Origin: Betaproteobacteria bacterium
Lineage (GTDB): Bacteria; Pseudomonadota; Gammaproteobacteria; Burkholderiales; Casimicrobiaceae
Reading direction: 5' to 3'
Assembly (NCBI GenBank): GCA_003153335.1
Contig: PLYG01000544.1
Location: forward strand, 1,546 to 12,870
DNA: 11,325 nucleotides
Shown here: positions 1 to 7,581 of the stretch, in pieces
Layout of the letters: every line of letters starts with the position of its first letter
Numbering within the stretch: the stretch's first letter is position 1
Notes under the pieces: model-generated
Databases searched by the model: none
Seen by the model: only the letters and a program-made list of their open reading frames with translations
What the model was told of the DNA's origin: nothing
Program-made: the position numbers and the translations under genes

Positions 1-46
1 ACGTGGTCTGTCCCCAATTAGACTGAAACGTGGTCTGTCCCCAATT
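1..46. repeat. Tandem pair of a 19-bp direct repeat
   Basis: The sequence ACGTGGTCTGTCCCCAATT occurs at 1-19 and again, exactly, at 28-46, so the repeat period is 27 bp. Copy 1 begins at the window edge and may continue further left. From memory, the complement (AATTGGGGACAGACCACGT) is a dispersed repeat near REP-associated (RAYT-like) transposase genes in proteobacteria. That link is recollection and inference; no transposase is visible here. Confidence 0.8.
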
Positions 47-159
47 TACCTGCCGTAATACAATTCAGCCCTTCAACCCTGCAGTTCGTCGCTTGGCCCT
101 GGCCTTTTGGATCGCCACCAGCGTACCCTTCCGCCAAATCCACCGACGACAAACGAGTC
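47..159 (+). other. Leader region before the efflux operon
   Basis: No gene was found in this 113-bp stretch. It should hold the promoter of the efflux operon, but I see no convincing -35/-10 pair and no strong Shine-Dalgarno before the adaptor start at 160; the bases just upstream read ACAAACGAGTC. No regulator gene is visible on this side of the operon. Confidence 0.4.
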
Positions 160-1296
160 ATGCCTCGCATCAGTTTCCTCCTGATCCCGGTCTTCACGCT
201 CGCGCTGGCCCTTGCCGCCTGCAAGGGACCGCAAGCGCCGCAAAAGGACGCCGCCACAGCGACGCCGCCTCTGCTTCTGGCGGCGGAGGACATCCACACG
301 ATTCGCAACAGCGCGCTGGCATCGGGCCCCGGGATTACCGGATCGATCCAGCCGGAGCGCCGCGCAGACTTGCGCGCCGAGGTTCCGGCGATCGTGCTCA
401 GGGTCCTGAAAGAGAACGGCGACAGCGTGCGTCGCGGCGACCTGCTGGTGCAGCTCGACGACACGGCGTTTCGTGACGCGCTCGCTTCGGCCGACGCCTC
501 GAGCCGTGCCGCGGATCAGGCCTTTGAGCAAGCCCAGAGGCAATTCGAGAGGACCAAGACCTTGCGCACTGCGGGCATGATCTCGGCCCAGGGGCTCGAG
601 GATGCCGAGATCCGGCGCAACAACCTGCTGAGCGACCTCGAGGCGGCCAAGACCCGCGTCGTCCAGGCCCGGCAGCAGCTCCAGCGCACGGAGGCGCGCG
701 CGCCTTTCGACGGCCTGGTGAGCGAGCGCAAGGTGTCCGCGGGCGACACCGCCCAGGTCGGCAAGGAACTGCTCAAGGTGATCGATCCGAGCAGCATGCG
801 GTTCGAGGCGATGGTGTCGGCCGATCAGGTGGGCAGCGTCAAGGCCGGACAGGCGGTGCATTTCCGCGTCAACGGCTACGGCGAGCAGGAATTCGCAGGC
901 AAGGTGCGGCGCGTGAACCCGGCGGCCAATCCGACAACGCGGCAAGTCGAGCTGTTGGTCGACCTGGTCGGCGAGAAGCAGCCGAAGTTGGCCGGCCTGT
1001 ACGCCGAGGGCCGGGTGGAGACCGAGGTCCGCTCGAGCCTGACGATTCCCGCGAGCGCGGTGGTGCGTGATGGCGACAGCGCGTTCGCCTGGCGCGTGAC
1101 CGACAACAAGTTGAAGAAAGTGCCGCTCGCCATAGTCGAGCGCGATGCGCGCACCGGCGACTTCGTGCTCAAGAGCGGACTCGCCGCGGGCGATCAGGTC
1201 ATCCGCTATCCGACCGCGCTGCTGAAGGACAACCAGCCGGTGCAGGCCGACGGCTCCGCCAAATCGGCGATGGCGCCCGGCCCCGCAGGCAACTAG
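160..1296 (+). CDS. RND efflux periplasmic adaptor (membrane-fusion lipoprotein)
   Basis: This 378-residue protein is the periplasmic adaptor of a tripartite efflux pump, linking an inner-membrane RND permease to an outer-membrane channel. The N-terminus is a lipoprotein signal with a lipobox LAAC, so Cys21 should be lipidated. Next come the first half of the lipoyl/barrel-sandwich domain (about 70-105, with GDSVRRGDLLVQLDD), a long alpha-helical hairpin rich in Ala, Gln and Glu (about 105-175), the second lipoyl half (about 178-200, APFDGLVSERKVSAGD), a beta-barrel (about 205-285) and a membrane-proximal domain (about 290-360). Length and domain order are normal for the AcrA/MdtA type. The permease gene starts 12 bp downstream, so the two are probably one operon. 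No outer-membrane channel gene is in the window. Family assignment is firm; the substrate cannot be told. Confidence 0.93.
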   Translation: MPRISFLLIPVFTLALALAACKGPQAPQKDAATATPPLLLAAEDIHTIRNSALASGPGITGSIQPERRADLRAEVPAIVLRVLKENGDSVRRGDLLVQLDDTAFRDALASADASSRAADQAFEQAQRQFERTKTLRTAGMISAQGLEDAEIRRNNLLSDLEAAKTRVVQARQQLQRTEARAPFDGLVSERKVSAGDTAQVGKELLKVIDPSSMRFEAMVSADQVGSVKAGQAVHFRVNGYGEQEFAGKVRRVNPAANPTTRQVELLVDLVGEKQPKLAGLYAEGRVETEVRSSLTIPASAVVRDGDSAFAWRVTDNKLKKVPLAIVERDARTGDFVLKSGLAAGDQVIRYPTALLKDNQPVQADGSAKSAMAPGPAGN

Positions 1297-1308
1297 GGGA
1301 CGACAGCC

Positions 1309-4300
1309 ATGTTCCTGTCCGATTTCAGCATCAAGCGTCCGATCTCGACCGTGGTCATCATCATCGCGCTGATGTGCCTGGGGCTGCTGGCGCTGAACAA
1401 ACTGCGCGTGAACCAGATCCCCGACGTCGAGCAGCCGGTGATGGTGGTGACCATTCCCTATCCCGGCGCCTCGCCCGAGTCGGTCGAGCGCGAGATCGTC
1501 AATCGCATCGAAAGGTCGCTGCAAAGCATCCCGCAGGTCTACCAGATCCGCTCGACTTCGAGCGAGAGCACGGCGCAAATTGTCATCATATTCAACTTCA
1601 AGAAGAACATGTCGGAGGCGGCCGACGAAATCCGCAACGCCATCGCCTCGGTGCGCCACAAGCTCCCGATCGAAATGCGCGAGCCGATTCTCACGCGCGT
1701 CGACCCGTCCGCGCAGCCGATCATGCAACTGGCGCTCTCGTCGACCGCGCAGAGTCACGCGGAAATCTCGCGCCTGGCCGAGGACGTGGTGGCCGACCGC
1801 TTCCGCGGCATCGACGGCGTGGCCGTCGTGTTCGTGAACGGGTCGCTGCGCCGGGAGCTCTCGGTGCTGCTGCGGGCCGAAAAGCTGCGCGAGTTCAATG
1901 TCTCGGTGACCGACGTCGTCGATGCGCTGCGCGCCCAGAACGCCACGGCGCCCGTGGGGCGCGTCAAGGGCGCGCTCGACGAGCAGAGCATCCGCCTCGT
2001 GGGCCGGATCGAATCGCCGAAGGAATTCAACGATGTCGTGATCAAGAGGAGCGGCAACGAAATCGTGCGCCTGGGACAGGTGGCCGTGGTCGAGGACGGC
2101 TTCGCCGAGCTCTCCACTTTCAGCCTGCGCAACGGCCACGCTAATGTCGGCCTTTCCGTCACCCGTTCGCGCGACGCGAGCACGGTGACTGTCGCCAACA
2201 AGATCCGCGACATGGTCGCCGACATCAACAAGACTCTCCCGGCGGGGACCAAGCTCGAAGTCACGCAGGACGGCGGCAAGGACGCCGAGAACAGCCTGCG
2301 CAACGTGATCGAAGCGCTGATGTTCGGCGCGATGCTGACTATTTTCGTGGTTTACGCATTCCTGAATTCCTGGCGCTCGACGCTGATCACCGCGCTCTCG
2401 CTCCCCACGTCGGTGATCGCCGCGTTCATCGCCGTCTGGTTGTGCGGCTTCACGCTCAACTTCATGACGCTGCTGGGCCTGTCGCTCGCGATCGGCGTGC
2501 TGATCGACGACGCGATCGTGGTCCGCGAGAACATCGTGCGCCACATGGAACGGGGCGCCGACCGCATGACTGCGGCGCGCCTGGGCACCGCGGAGATCGG
2601 ACTCGCGGTGACGGCAACGACGTTTTCCATCATCGCGGTGTTCATCCCGGTTGCCTTCATGGGCGGCGGCGCCGGCGAGTGGTTCCGCCCCTTTGCGCTG
2701 ACCGTGGCTACCTCCGTTCTGGTGAGCCTTTACATTTCGTTCACGCTGGATCCGATGCTGTCGGCGTACTGGGGCGATCCGGTGGGCTATAAGCAACGCG
2801 AGAAACGAGGCCTCTCCCAATGGCTGGGTGCATTCAATGCCTGGTTCGACCACCAGGCCGACCGTTACGGCCACGTGATCGCCTGGGCGCTCCATCACCG
2901 CAAATGGATGATGCTGATCGCAGTCCTGAGCTTCGTCGGCGCGCTGGCGCTACAGTTCACGATCGGCGGCACCACCTTCCTGCCGCCGACCGACTACGGC
3001 ACCATCGCCATCGACGTGCGCACGCCGTCTTCGGCGAGCCTCGAATACGCCAAGCTCAAGGTCGAGAAGGCGGCTGAGTTGGCGCGCACCATTCCCGAGA
3101 CCATCGCCACCAACAGCACCGTCAACGCGGGCGGCGGCCGCGTGTATGTCGACATCGACAAGCCGAGGACGCGCACGCGCTCGTCGTTCGACGTGGCCGC
3201 GGACCTGCGGAAGCTGATGGCCCAGTTGGTCGGCGCCGAGTACGTCGTGATCGACGATCTCAACATGGGCGTGAGGAAGCCCGTCCAGATCCAGTTCTCC
3301 GGCCCCGATTCGCGGCGCCTGATGGCGATCACCGGCGACTTCATGGAAAAGATGAAGACCATTCCCGGCGCGGTGGACGTGGGACTCTCGGAGCAGGAAC
3401 CCAAGGACGAACTCAGGATCGAGCTCAATCGCGGACTGGCCAACGCGATGGGCATCGCGGTGGGCGACGCCGCGCAGGCGCTGCGCGTGGCGTTCGCCGG
3501 CGTCGAAGTCGGCGACTGGGTCGATCCGACGAATGAATCGCGCGACGTGGCCGTGCGCCTGCATCCGGACGATCGCGTCAACGCCGGCAACATCGAGCGC
3601 CTACCGATCGCGGTCACGGGCAGCAACGTGATGGTGCCCCTCGACCAGATCGCCACCATCACCATGGGCAAGGGCCCGGCACAGATCCAGCACCTGGACG
3701 GCAAGCGCATGGTCGCCGTCTCCGCGAACACGCAGGGCCGCGTTTCCGGCGAAGTGACCGCCGACGCGATGAAGCTGGCGAAACAGATCGACTTCCCGCA
3801 GGGCTATGGCACTACACTGGGCGGGGCCTCGCGCGACCAGCAGGAAGTCTTCCGCGAGATGGCGATTGCGCTGGTGATGGGCATTGCGCTGATGTACCTG
3901 GTGCTGGTGATGCAATTCGGCTCCTTCACCGCGCCGCTGCCGGTGATGCTCTCGCTGCCCCTGTCGCTGATCGGCGTGTTCGTCGCGCTGTTGCTCACCA
4001 AGGGCACGCTGAATCTGATGAGCTTCATCGGCATCATCATGCTGATGGGGCTGGTGGCGAAGAACGCGATCCTGCTCCTCGACCGCGCGCGCAAGGAAGA
4101 AGCGAAGGGCGTGGACCGCGAGGAGGCGCTGATGAACGCCGGCCGCGTGCGCCTACGGCCGATTTTGATGACGACGATGGCGCTGATCGCCGGGATGACG
4201 CCGGTGGCGATTGGGTTGGGGGAAGGGGGCGAGTTCTATCGGCCGATGGCGGTGGCGATCATTGGTGGGACGATTGACCGCGCGATTTTCGGACTACTTG

Positions 4301-4311
4301 AAGAACCGTGA
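1309..4311 (+). CDS. RND efflux permease, 3'-truncated (last membrane helix replaced)
   Basis: This is a proton-driven inner-membrane transporter of the HAE1 RND family, 1000 residues here against about 1020-1050 usually. TM1 lies at about 11-29 and the periplasmic pore-domain motif GASPESVE at 53-60. The proton-relay pair is Asp400-Asp401 in TM4 (GVLIDDAIVVREN), and the TM10 lysine is Lys918 (MGLVAKNAILLLDRA). A Shine-Dalgarno AGGGGA at 1295-1300 sits 8 bp before the ATG. RND homology runs to GGTI (residues 986-989, to about 4275). Normally a last helix and a VVPVFY-type end follow; here there are 11 unrelated residues (from DRAIFG) and a stop at 4309. The missing helix is part of the core bundle, so the pump is probably inactive. 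The break marks the left edge of the accessory region. Confidence 0.92.
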   Translation: MFLSDFSIKRPISTVVIIIALMCLGLLALNKLRVNQIPDVEQPVMVVTIPYPGASPESVEREIVNRIERSLQSIPQVYQIRSTSSESTAQIVIIFNFKKNMSEAADEIRNAIASVRHKLPIEMREPILTRVDPSAQPIMQLALSSTAQSHAEISRLAEDVVADRFRGIDGVAVVFVNGSLRRELSVLLRAEKLREFNVSVTDVVDALRAQNATAPVGRVKGALDEQSIRLVGRIESPKEFNDVVIKRSGNEIVRLGQVAVVEDGFAELSTFSLRNGHANVGLSVTRSRDASTVTVANKIRDMVADINKTLPAGTKLEVTQDGGKDAENSLRNVIEALMFGAMLTIFVVYAFLNSWRSTLITALSLPTSVIAAFIAVWLCGFTLNFMTLLGLSLAIGVLIDDAIVVRENIVRHMERGADRMTAARLGTAEIGLAVTATTFSIIAVFIPVAFMGGGAGEWFRPFALTVATSVLVSLYISFTLDPMLSAYWGDPVGYKQREKRGLSQWLGAFNAWFDHQADRYGHVIAWALHHRKWMMLIAVLSFVGALALQFTIGGTTFLPPTDYGTIAIDVRTPSSASLEYAKLKVEKAAELARTIPETIATNSTVNAGGGRVYVDIDKPRTRTRSSFDVAADLRKLMAQLVGAEYVVIDDLNMGVRKPVQIQFSGPDSRRLMAITGDFMEKMKTIPGAVDVGLSEQEPKDELRIELNRGLANAMGIAVGDAAQALRVAFAGVEVGDWVDPTNESRDVAVRLHPDDRVNAGNIERLPIAVTGSNVMVPLDQIATITMGKGPAQIQHLDGKRMVAVSANTQGRVSGEVTADAMKLAKQIDFPQGYGTTLGGASRDQQEVFREMAIALVMGIALMYLVLVMQFGSFTAPLPVMLSLPLSLIGVFVALLLTKGTLNLMSFIGIIMLMGLVAKNAILLLDRARKEEAKGVDREEALMNAGRVRLRPILMTTMALIAGMTPVAIGLGEGGEFYRPMAVAIIGGTIDRAIFGLLEEP

Positions 4312-4687
4312 GAATGCCGATGACGAAGTATTCAAGCCATCGAACGTTCATCCCGACCGCGTCGTTCAACTCATTGACGACGCCCTTCTTCAAATCGAAG
4401 CAGTCACTACGCTCGCTCCAGAGGAAGTTCTGCGGTTGAAAAACTACCTGGTGGAAGCGAAAAAGGAAGCACTGTCTTCCAAGCCATCCTGGGCAAGAAT
4501 TATTGGTGCGCTTGTGATCGTAGCCGCCATTACGAGCGGCCTCGCTGACGCGCCTGGCGCAGCGAAGACGGTGAAGGAGGCAATTGAGTACATACTTGGA
4601 ACCTCGATCTCCAAGCCACTTCAGAAGTACTTGCCACCAGCGCCTGATAATGGGCAGCCTGAATCTCAACGGCAAGATGTGGCGTAA
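4277..4687 (+). pseudogene. 3' fragment of an unknown membrane-anchored protein
   Basis: An open frame runs across the permease breakpoint. Its only upstream ATG (4211) lies in permease sequence read in the wrong frame, so the true 5' end is lost. The roughly 135 remaining residues are coherent: a charged region (SDYLKNRENADDEVFKP), a helical stretch around AVTTLAPEEVLRLKNYLVEA, one likely transmembrane helix (RIIGALVIVAAITSGLA), a short amphipathic segment ending EYILGTSI, and a polar Pro/Gln-rich tail. I do not recognise the family. Similar small proteins with one C-terminal membrane helix occur in defence islands, but I cannot claim that role. The TAA stop (4685-4687) lies inside the first box of the attC-like site that follows. 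If the chimeric frame is translated from 4211 it gives a 158-residue protein with a foreign N-terminus. Confidence 0.6.
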
Positions 4688-4783
4688 CCCGGCAGTCAAG
4701 CGGACACGCACCGACGGGGTACACCTGTGCACTCCCCGAGCATCCAGCGCACGGATGCACGCCCCTTACTTTCTATCTTATGC
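4682..4783 (+). other. Degenerate attC-like recombination site (candidate)
   Basis: An R''-like box GCGTAAC (4682-4688) overlaps the stop codon of the preceding gene. After a 5-base spacer comes AGTCAAGCGG (4694-4703), which pairs with CCCCTTACT (4762-4770) with one unpaired C and one mismatch. After a 6-base spacer comes CTTATGC (4777-4783), which pairs with the first box at 5 of 7 positions. Unequal inner boxes with an extrahelical base and mirrored spacers are the hallmark of integron attC sites (RYYYAAC ... GTTRRRY). Both outer boxes deviate from consensus: G at position 3 of R'' and C instead of G at the start of R'. The loop holds a further inverted repeat, GCATCC/GGATGC. It is a candidate only. 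Confidence 0.4.
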
Positions 4784-4855
4784 GACACCGAACGCCACGG
4801 TCGATTCGTCCCTCGATAGCCCCTTATGCGGGCTTCTCATGATAAAGTAGCCGTC

Positions 4856-5377
4856 ATGACAGGAACCTGGCTCAGAGGATCGGAGTGGAGAAAGTGGGAT
4901 CTCCATATCCACGCGCCCGGCACAAAACTCAACGATCAATTCGTAGTTGCTGGCGCGAGTGTATGGGATGAATACTGCCAGCGGCTGCACGATTCCGACG
5001 TGCAAGCGTTCGGAATCACGGATTACTTCTCTGCCGACGGTTATTTCTCCGCTCGCGACAAGTACCGTGAACGTTTCGCGGAGTCCGGCAAGGTGTTCCT
5101 GCCGAACATCGAGCTGAGGACCAATGATGTCGTTAACAAAGAGCAGGAAGAGGTCAACATCCACTTGGTCTTCAACCCCTTCCTCTCGGACCATGAGGAC
5201 AAAATCAAGTCGTTCCTAGGGTCCTTGAAGACGAGCAAGACGGATAACGCCGGTAGGAATATCAAGGCTTCGGAGCTGACGCAGAACCGCCGAAGAACTC
5301 CAGCAGGTTCGGCAGGCTATCGAACGCGAAAGCAGTGCGCTGACTGGGCTGGAGGCAAAGTATCGAACAGTTCTTGA
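4856..5377 (+). pseudogene. N-terminal PHP-domain fragment of a TrlF-like PHP-ATPase
   Basis: The fragment encodes the start of a PHP-type metal-dependent phosphoesterase domain. Visible metal-site motifs are WDLHIH (His17 and His19 from the 4856 start), FGITDYFSADGY, PNIELRTND and VNIHLVFNP. This order matches the N-terminus of the large PHP-plus-ATPase proteins that I recall being named TrlF-family AAA-like ATPases and found in defence islands. I prefer ATG 4856, which puts GSEWRKWDLHIH near residue 8 as in relatives; ATG 4826 in the same frame would add ten residues. Homology ends at about 5280 (ASELTQ); the remaining 32 residues before the stop are an out-of-frame reading of the ATPase part. 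The rest of the PHP domain, the Walker A region and much of the ATPase are deleted. The gene is certainly broken. Confidence 0.75.
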
Positions 5378-6605
5378 CGCCGCCGGTCTGACTTTCGGTC
5401 AGATCGTAGAGCTCGCCGTAGACTACACGACTCTCGATGCGGTCGTCTTCGGGAAAGAGCAGAGGCTACGGCTGATCGAAGCCTTACTTCTGACCAAGGA
5501 CGAAATCGCGGCAACCGTCGGAGGGGATGATGAGGCCGCAGCAGAATCTGCTCGTGCAGCCGCGATGAACGCGAGCCTCGTGTGCCAGAAAGCGGCGCTG
5601 GAAGCTCAGAAAGCCGAGAATGTTGAAAGGTTGGGGAAACCCGCGCGCGAATATCAGGAATACTTGATTTCCCTCAAACTGTGGACGGACCGGGAAAAGG
5701 AACTTCGCGGCGACGATCAAAATCCTGTGGCCGACACCCTGAGAGGGCTGGAGAAGGAGTTGGACAACGTCGACACGGTCTATCCAGAGACACTACAAAG
5801 CACCCGTACCGAGCGGGAACGCATTAGCAGGGAAATATTCAGCAAAAAGCGCAGCCTCACGCGGTTCTATAACGCCGTCAAGCAATCTATCGACGGCGAG
5901 ATCGCGAAGTGCCAGGAGCATCTTGGCGAGTACGACATCGCCATTGAGGCCGGCCTGCGGTTCAACCCCGCGTTCTTTGACGAGTTTCTTAAGTTCATCA
6001 ATCAGTCGGCAGTCGGCAGTTTCCGCGGACAGGAGGAAGGACGCACCTTGCTGCGCAGACTTAGCGACTCCGTGACTGACTGGGAGAGCGAAAGCGGGGT
6101 CTTTGAAACCCTCGACGCAATTGTCCAGGCCCTGCATTCCGACAAGCGCGATGAGATTTCGTCGCCGAACGCAGCCCGCGACGTGTTCAAGCAGATGAAG
6201 GGCCAGAGGTCGGTTCAGGAGTTGTATGACTATCTCTTCGGCTTCGACTATTTGGGCACCAAGTACGACCTCAAGGTCGATCAGAAGGACCTCAGCGAGC
6301 TCTCGCCGGGAGAACGCGGGGGCTTGCTGCTGATCTTCTATCTAATGCTGGACCGGCAGGATATCCCGCTGGTAATCGATCAGCCGGAAGACAACCTCGA
6401 CAACAAGAGCGTCTACGAAATCCTGGTCACGTTCATCAAGCAAGCCAAGAAACGACGCCAGATCATTCTCGTACCCTCATGGGTGCCGTTGCGCGGACGA
6501 CTGGCGTCATCATCTGCAACCAACCGCGGACTGTCGCGCTCCGCGAGCGAGGCGCCAGGCGGATCGAGGCGGTTCCGGATTTCGTCACACAGGAAGTGTT
6601 GCTGA
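5280..6605 (+). pseudogene. C-terminal coiled-coil and ATPase fragment of the TrlF-like gene
   Basis: This frame is open from just after a TGA at 5277 and has no start codon near its beginning, so it is the distal part of the same gene joined by a frame-changing internal deletion. It begins with a helical segment (AEELQQVRQAIERESSALTG), continues as a long coiled-coil-like region (to about 5940), and ends in an SMC/ABC-type ATPase lobe. That lobe has the signature-like loop LSELSPGERGG (about 6292-6324) and a Walker B/D-loop LVIDQPEDNLDN (about 6370-6405). Homology stops at RRQIILV (about 6473), where relatives carry a THNPN-type switch-histidine motif. The last 44 residues are an out-of-frame reading of the adjoining MazF relic. 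With no Walker A and no switch histidine, ATP hydrolysis is not expected. An internal ATG at 5565 could start a 346-residue product, probably meaningless. Confidence 0.75.
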
Positions 6606-6628
6606 GGATCGCGCCGCTGGTTACGTAA
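6474..6628 (+). pseudogene. 3' relic of a MazF/PemK-family toxin
   Basis: In the frame ending at TAA 6626-6628, about 50 residues read as the C-terminus of a MazF/PemK endoribonuclease toxin: GVIICNQPRTVALRERGAR followed by RIEAVPDFVTQEVLLRIAPL. This is the typical last strand (the xVICxQxRTx-L-xR pattern) and final helix of the family. The first half, with the conserved N-terminal motif that carries the catalytic Arg, is absent. The relic abuts the broken end of the TrlF-like ATPase at about 6473 in a different frame, so one deletion probably joined the two. No mazE-like antitoxin is visible upstream. The assignment is from pattern memory and cannot be tested here. Confidence 0.7.
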
Positions 6629-6850
6629 CCTCCTTATGGCGATACGTCGCGTGCGAATCAACGAAGCTGTGGCACCGATTTCCGTTTCAGAAGCTTTGCG
6701 CCTCGGCCCGCTCGGAGGTCTCGCCTTCCCACTTGCGCGGCCGGCAATGAATATCCGGACAATTCCGGCGCCACCTCTGACGTTCACCGAGGCGGTTTTG
6801 ACGTTGCGGCAGTCTCACACTCGCTGTCGCCATAGGAGTATTATTTCCCC
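6629..6850. other. 222-bp stretch without a recognised gene
   Basis: No frame gives a recognisable protein and no RNA gene is visible. A TTGACG at 6798-6803 could be a -35 box for the following toxin-antitoxin pair, but I see no good -10 at 16-18 bp from it. AGGAG at 6834-6838 is the likely ribosome-binding site of the antitoxin, 12 bases before its ATG. The rest may be more gene or insertion-sequence debris. Confidence 0.4.
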
Positions 6851-7072
6851 ATGCAAGTCACTACTGGTACTGTCGTCGGCGGTAAGGTCATTGTCGAGGG
6901 TGTTTCCCTCGTCGAGGGGTCGGTTGTCGCTGTACTCTCGCGCGAACCTGAGGAACCGTTCACTCTCTCGGCGGAAGACGAAGATGAACTACTCGCTGCC
7001 ATGGCGGAGATCGAAAGAGGCGAGTTTGTCTCAGCCGACGCGCTTCTTGAGAGCCTGCGCAAATACGGCTAA
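6851..7072 (+). CDS. Type II antitoxin paired with a ParE/RelE toxin
   Basis: This is a small acidic protein of 73 residues. The N-terminal half (TGTVVGGKVIVEGVSLVEGS) is a short beta-rich unit of the kind found in small antitoxin-like proteins of the TGxVxxGKIxV pattern. The C-terminal half (EDEDELLAAMAEIERGEFVSADALLESLRKYG) is helical and acidic, as expected of a segment that wraps around and neutralises a toxin. The toxin gene starts 2 bp after the stop, the usual antitoxin-first order. AGGAG lies 12 bases before the ATG. Function is inferred from size, composition and the tightly coupled toxin rather than from a named family. It is probably autoregulatory, but no clear operator is visible. 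Confidence 0.8.
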   Translation: MQVTTGTVVGGKVIVEGVSLVEGSVVAVLSREPEEPFTLSAEDEDELLAAMAEIERGEFVSADALLESLRKYG

Positions 7073-7074
7073 CG

Positions 7075-7374
7075 ATGACGCTTCGCGTCAATGTTTCAGC
7101 GCGCGCTGCATCGCAGATTCATAAGGCCGCTGAATGGTGGGCCGAAAATCGACCCGCCGCGCCAGGTGCGGTTCGTACAGACATTGGCGAAGCCTTGGCT
7201 CTGCTGGCACAGCAGCCCGGCATCGGCACCGCCTACGAGGGCGCCAGGACCAAAGGAGTTCGCCGCTTGCTGGTAGGGCGCATTCAGTACTACATTTACT
7301 ACCGTGTCACGCCCGAAACACTCGATGTGCTGACAGTTTGGCACGTGAGCCGTGGCAAACAACCGTCCTTGTAG
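7075..7374 (+). CDS. ParE/RelE-family type II toxin
   Basis: This 99-residue protein has the ParE/RelE fold pattern. A first strand VNVSARAASQI leads into the helical hairpin with AAEWWAENRPAAPGAV. The central motif is QQPGIGTAYEGA, followed by the strand pair GVRRLLVGRIQYYIYYRV and the last strand LDVLTVWHVSRGKQP. Length and motif order are normal and nothing is missing. Family members poison either DNA gyrase (ParE) or ribosome-bound mRNA (RelE); the WW.ENRP and RG..P features fit the ParE-like side, but the target cannot be settled from sequence. The gene lies 2 bp after its antitoxin with no ribosome-binding site of its own, so translation is probably coupled. The pair looks intact and may stabilise the island. 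Confidence 0.88.
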   Translation: MTLRVNVSARAASQIHKAAEWWAENRPAAPGAVRTDIGEALALLAQQPGIGTAYEGARTKGVRRLLVGRIQYYIYYRVTPETLDVLTVWHVSRGKQPSL

Positions 7375-7508
7375 CTGCATGACGGCGAATCCGGCGCTCA
7401 ACGTAGCAAAAGGGGCCACCCATTCCTGCAAACGGGCAATTCCGGGTAGACAAATGTGCCCCGCGCCCCTGGACTGGCGCCATCGGAGTTAGCCATCCTT
7501 GCCGCTCG
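7375..7508. other. Spacer between the ParE-type toxin and the DUF4258-like relic
   Basis: No gene was recognised. An R''-like heptamer GCTCAAC lies at 7396-7402, 22 bp after the toxin stop, but I could not find a partner box. AAAAGGGGCC at 7412-7421 shares ten bases with the repeat found near 8880 and 9660. These may be remains of a cassette end or a repeat; the evidence is too thin to call either. Confidence 0.3.
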
Positions 7509-7580
7509 TTGATCAAGATCATCACCGTTTACGAACCTGACCCGAATCTATGGATCGATCTTGAAGTAAGGAAAGGCTGA
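7509..7580 (+). pseudogene. 3' relic of a DUF4258-like toxin next to brnA
   Basis: A frame ending at TGA 7578-7580 reads LIKIITVYEPDPNLWIDLEV followed by RKG. This closely resembles the C-terminus of small DUF4258-type proteins (...VITVYEPDPxxWxxxxRxRK), which are usually toxin partners in two-gene modules. The frame is open further upstream, but residues before about 7509 do not look related and there is no start codon in good context. The stop is 1 bp before the ATG of the BrnA-type antitoxin, the spacing of a toxin-first operon. So the partner toxin of this antitoxin seems to have been cut down to about 23 codons. The family call rests on one short motif. Confidence 0.5.
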
Positions 7581-7581
7581 C

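Noticed and set aside
73..2898. Long minus-strand open frame (941 codons)
   Set aside because: It is antisense to the adaptor and permease genes. It is His/Arg/Asp-rich with no recognisable domain, as expected from GC-biased third codon positions.
4211..4276. ATG at 4211 as the true start of the gene ending at 4687
   Set aside because: These bases encode the permease in another frame, so the N-terminal 22 residues are an artefact of the junction.
6623..6629. ACGTAAC over the MazF relic stop as an attC box
   Set aside because: It deviates from consensus at one base, and no matching inner stem or GTTRRRY box follows within 200 bp.
7396..7402. GCTCAAC as a third attC R'' box after the ParE-type toxin
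   Set aside because: No partner box at a mirrored distance; the nearest candidate, GTTAGCC at 7489-7495, does not pair with it, and no inner stem was found.
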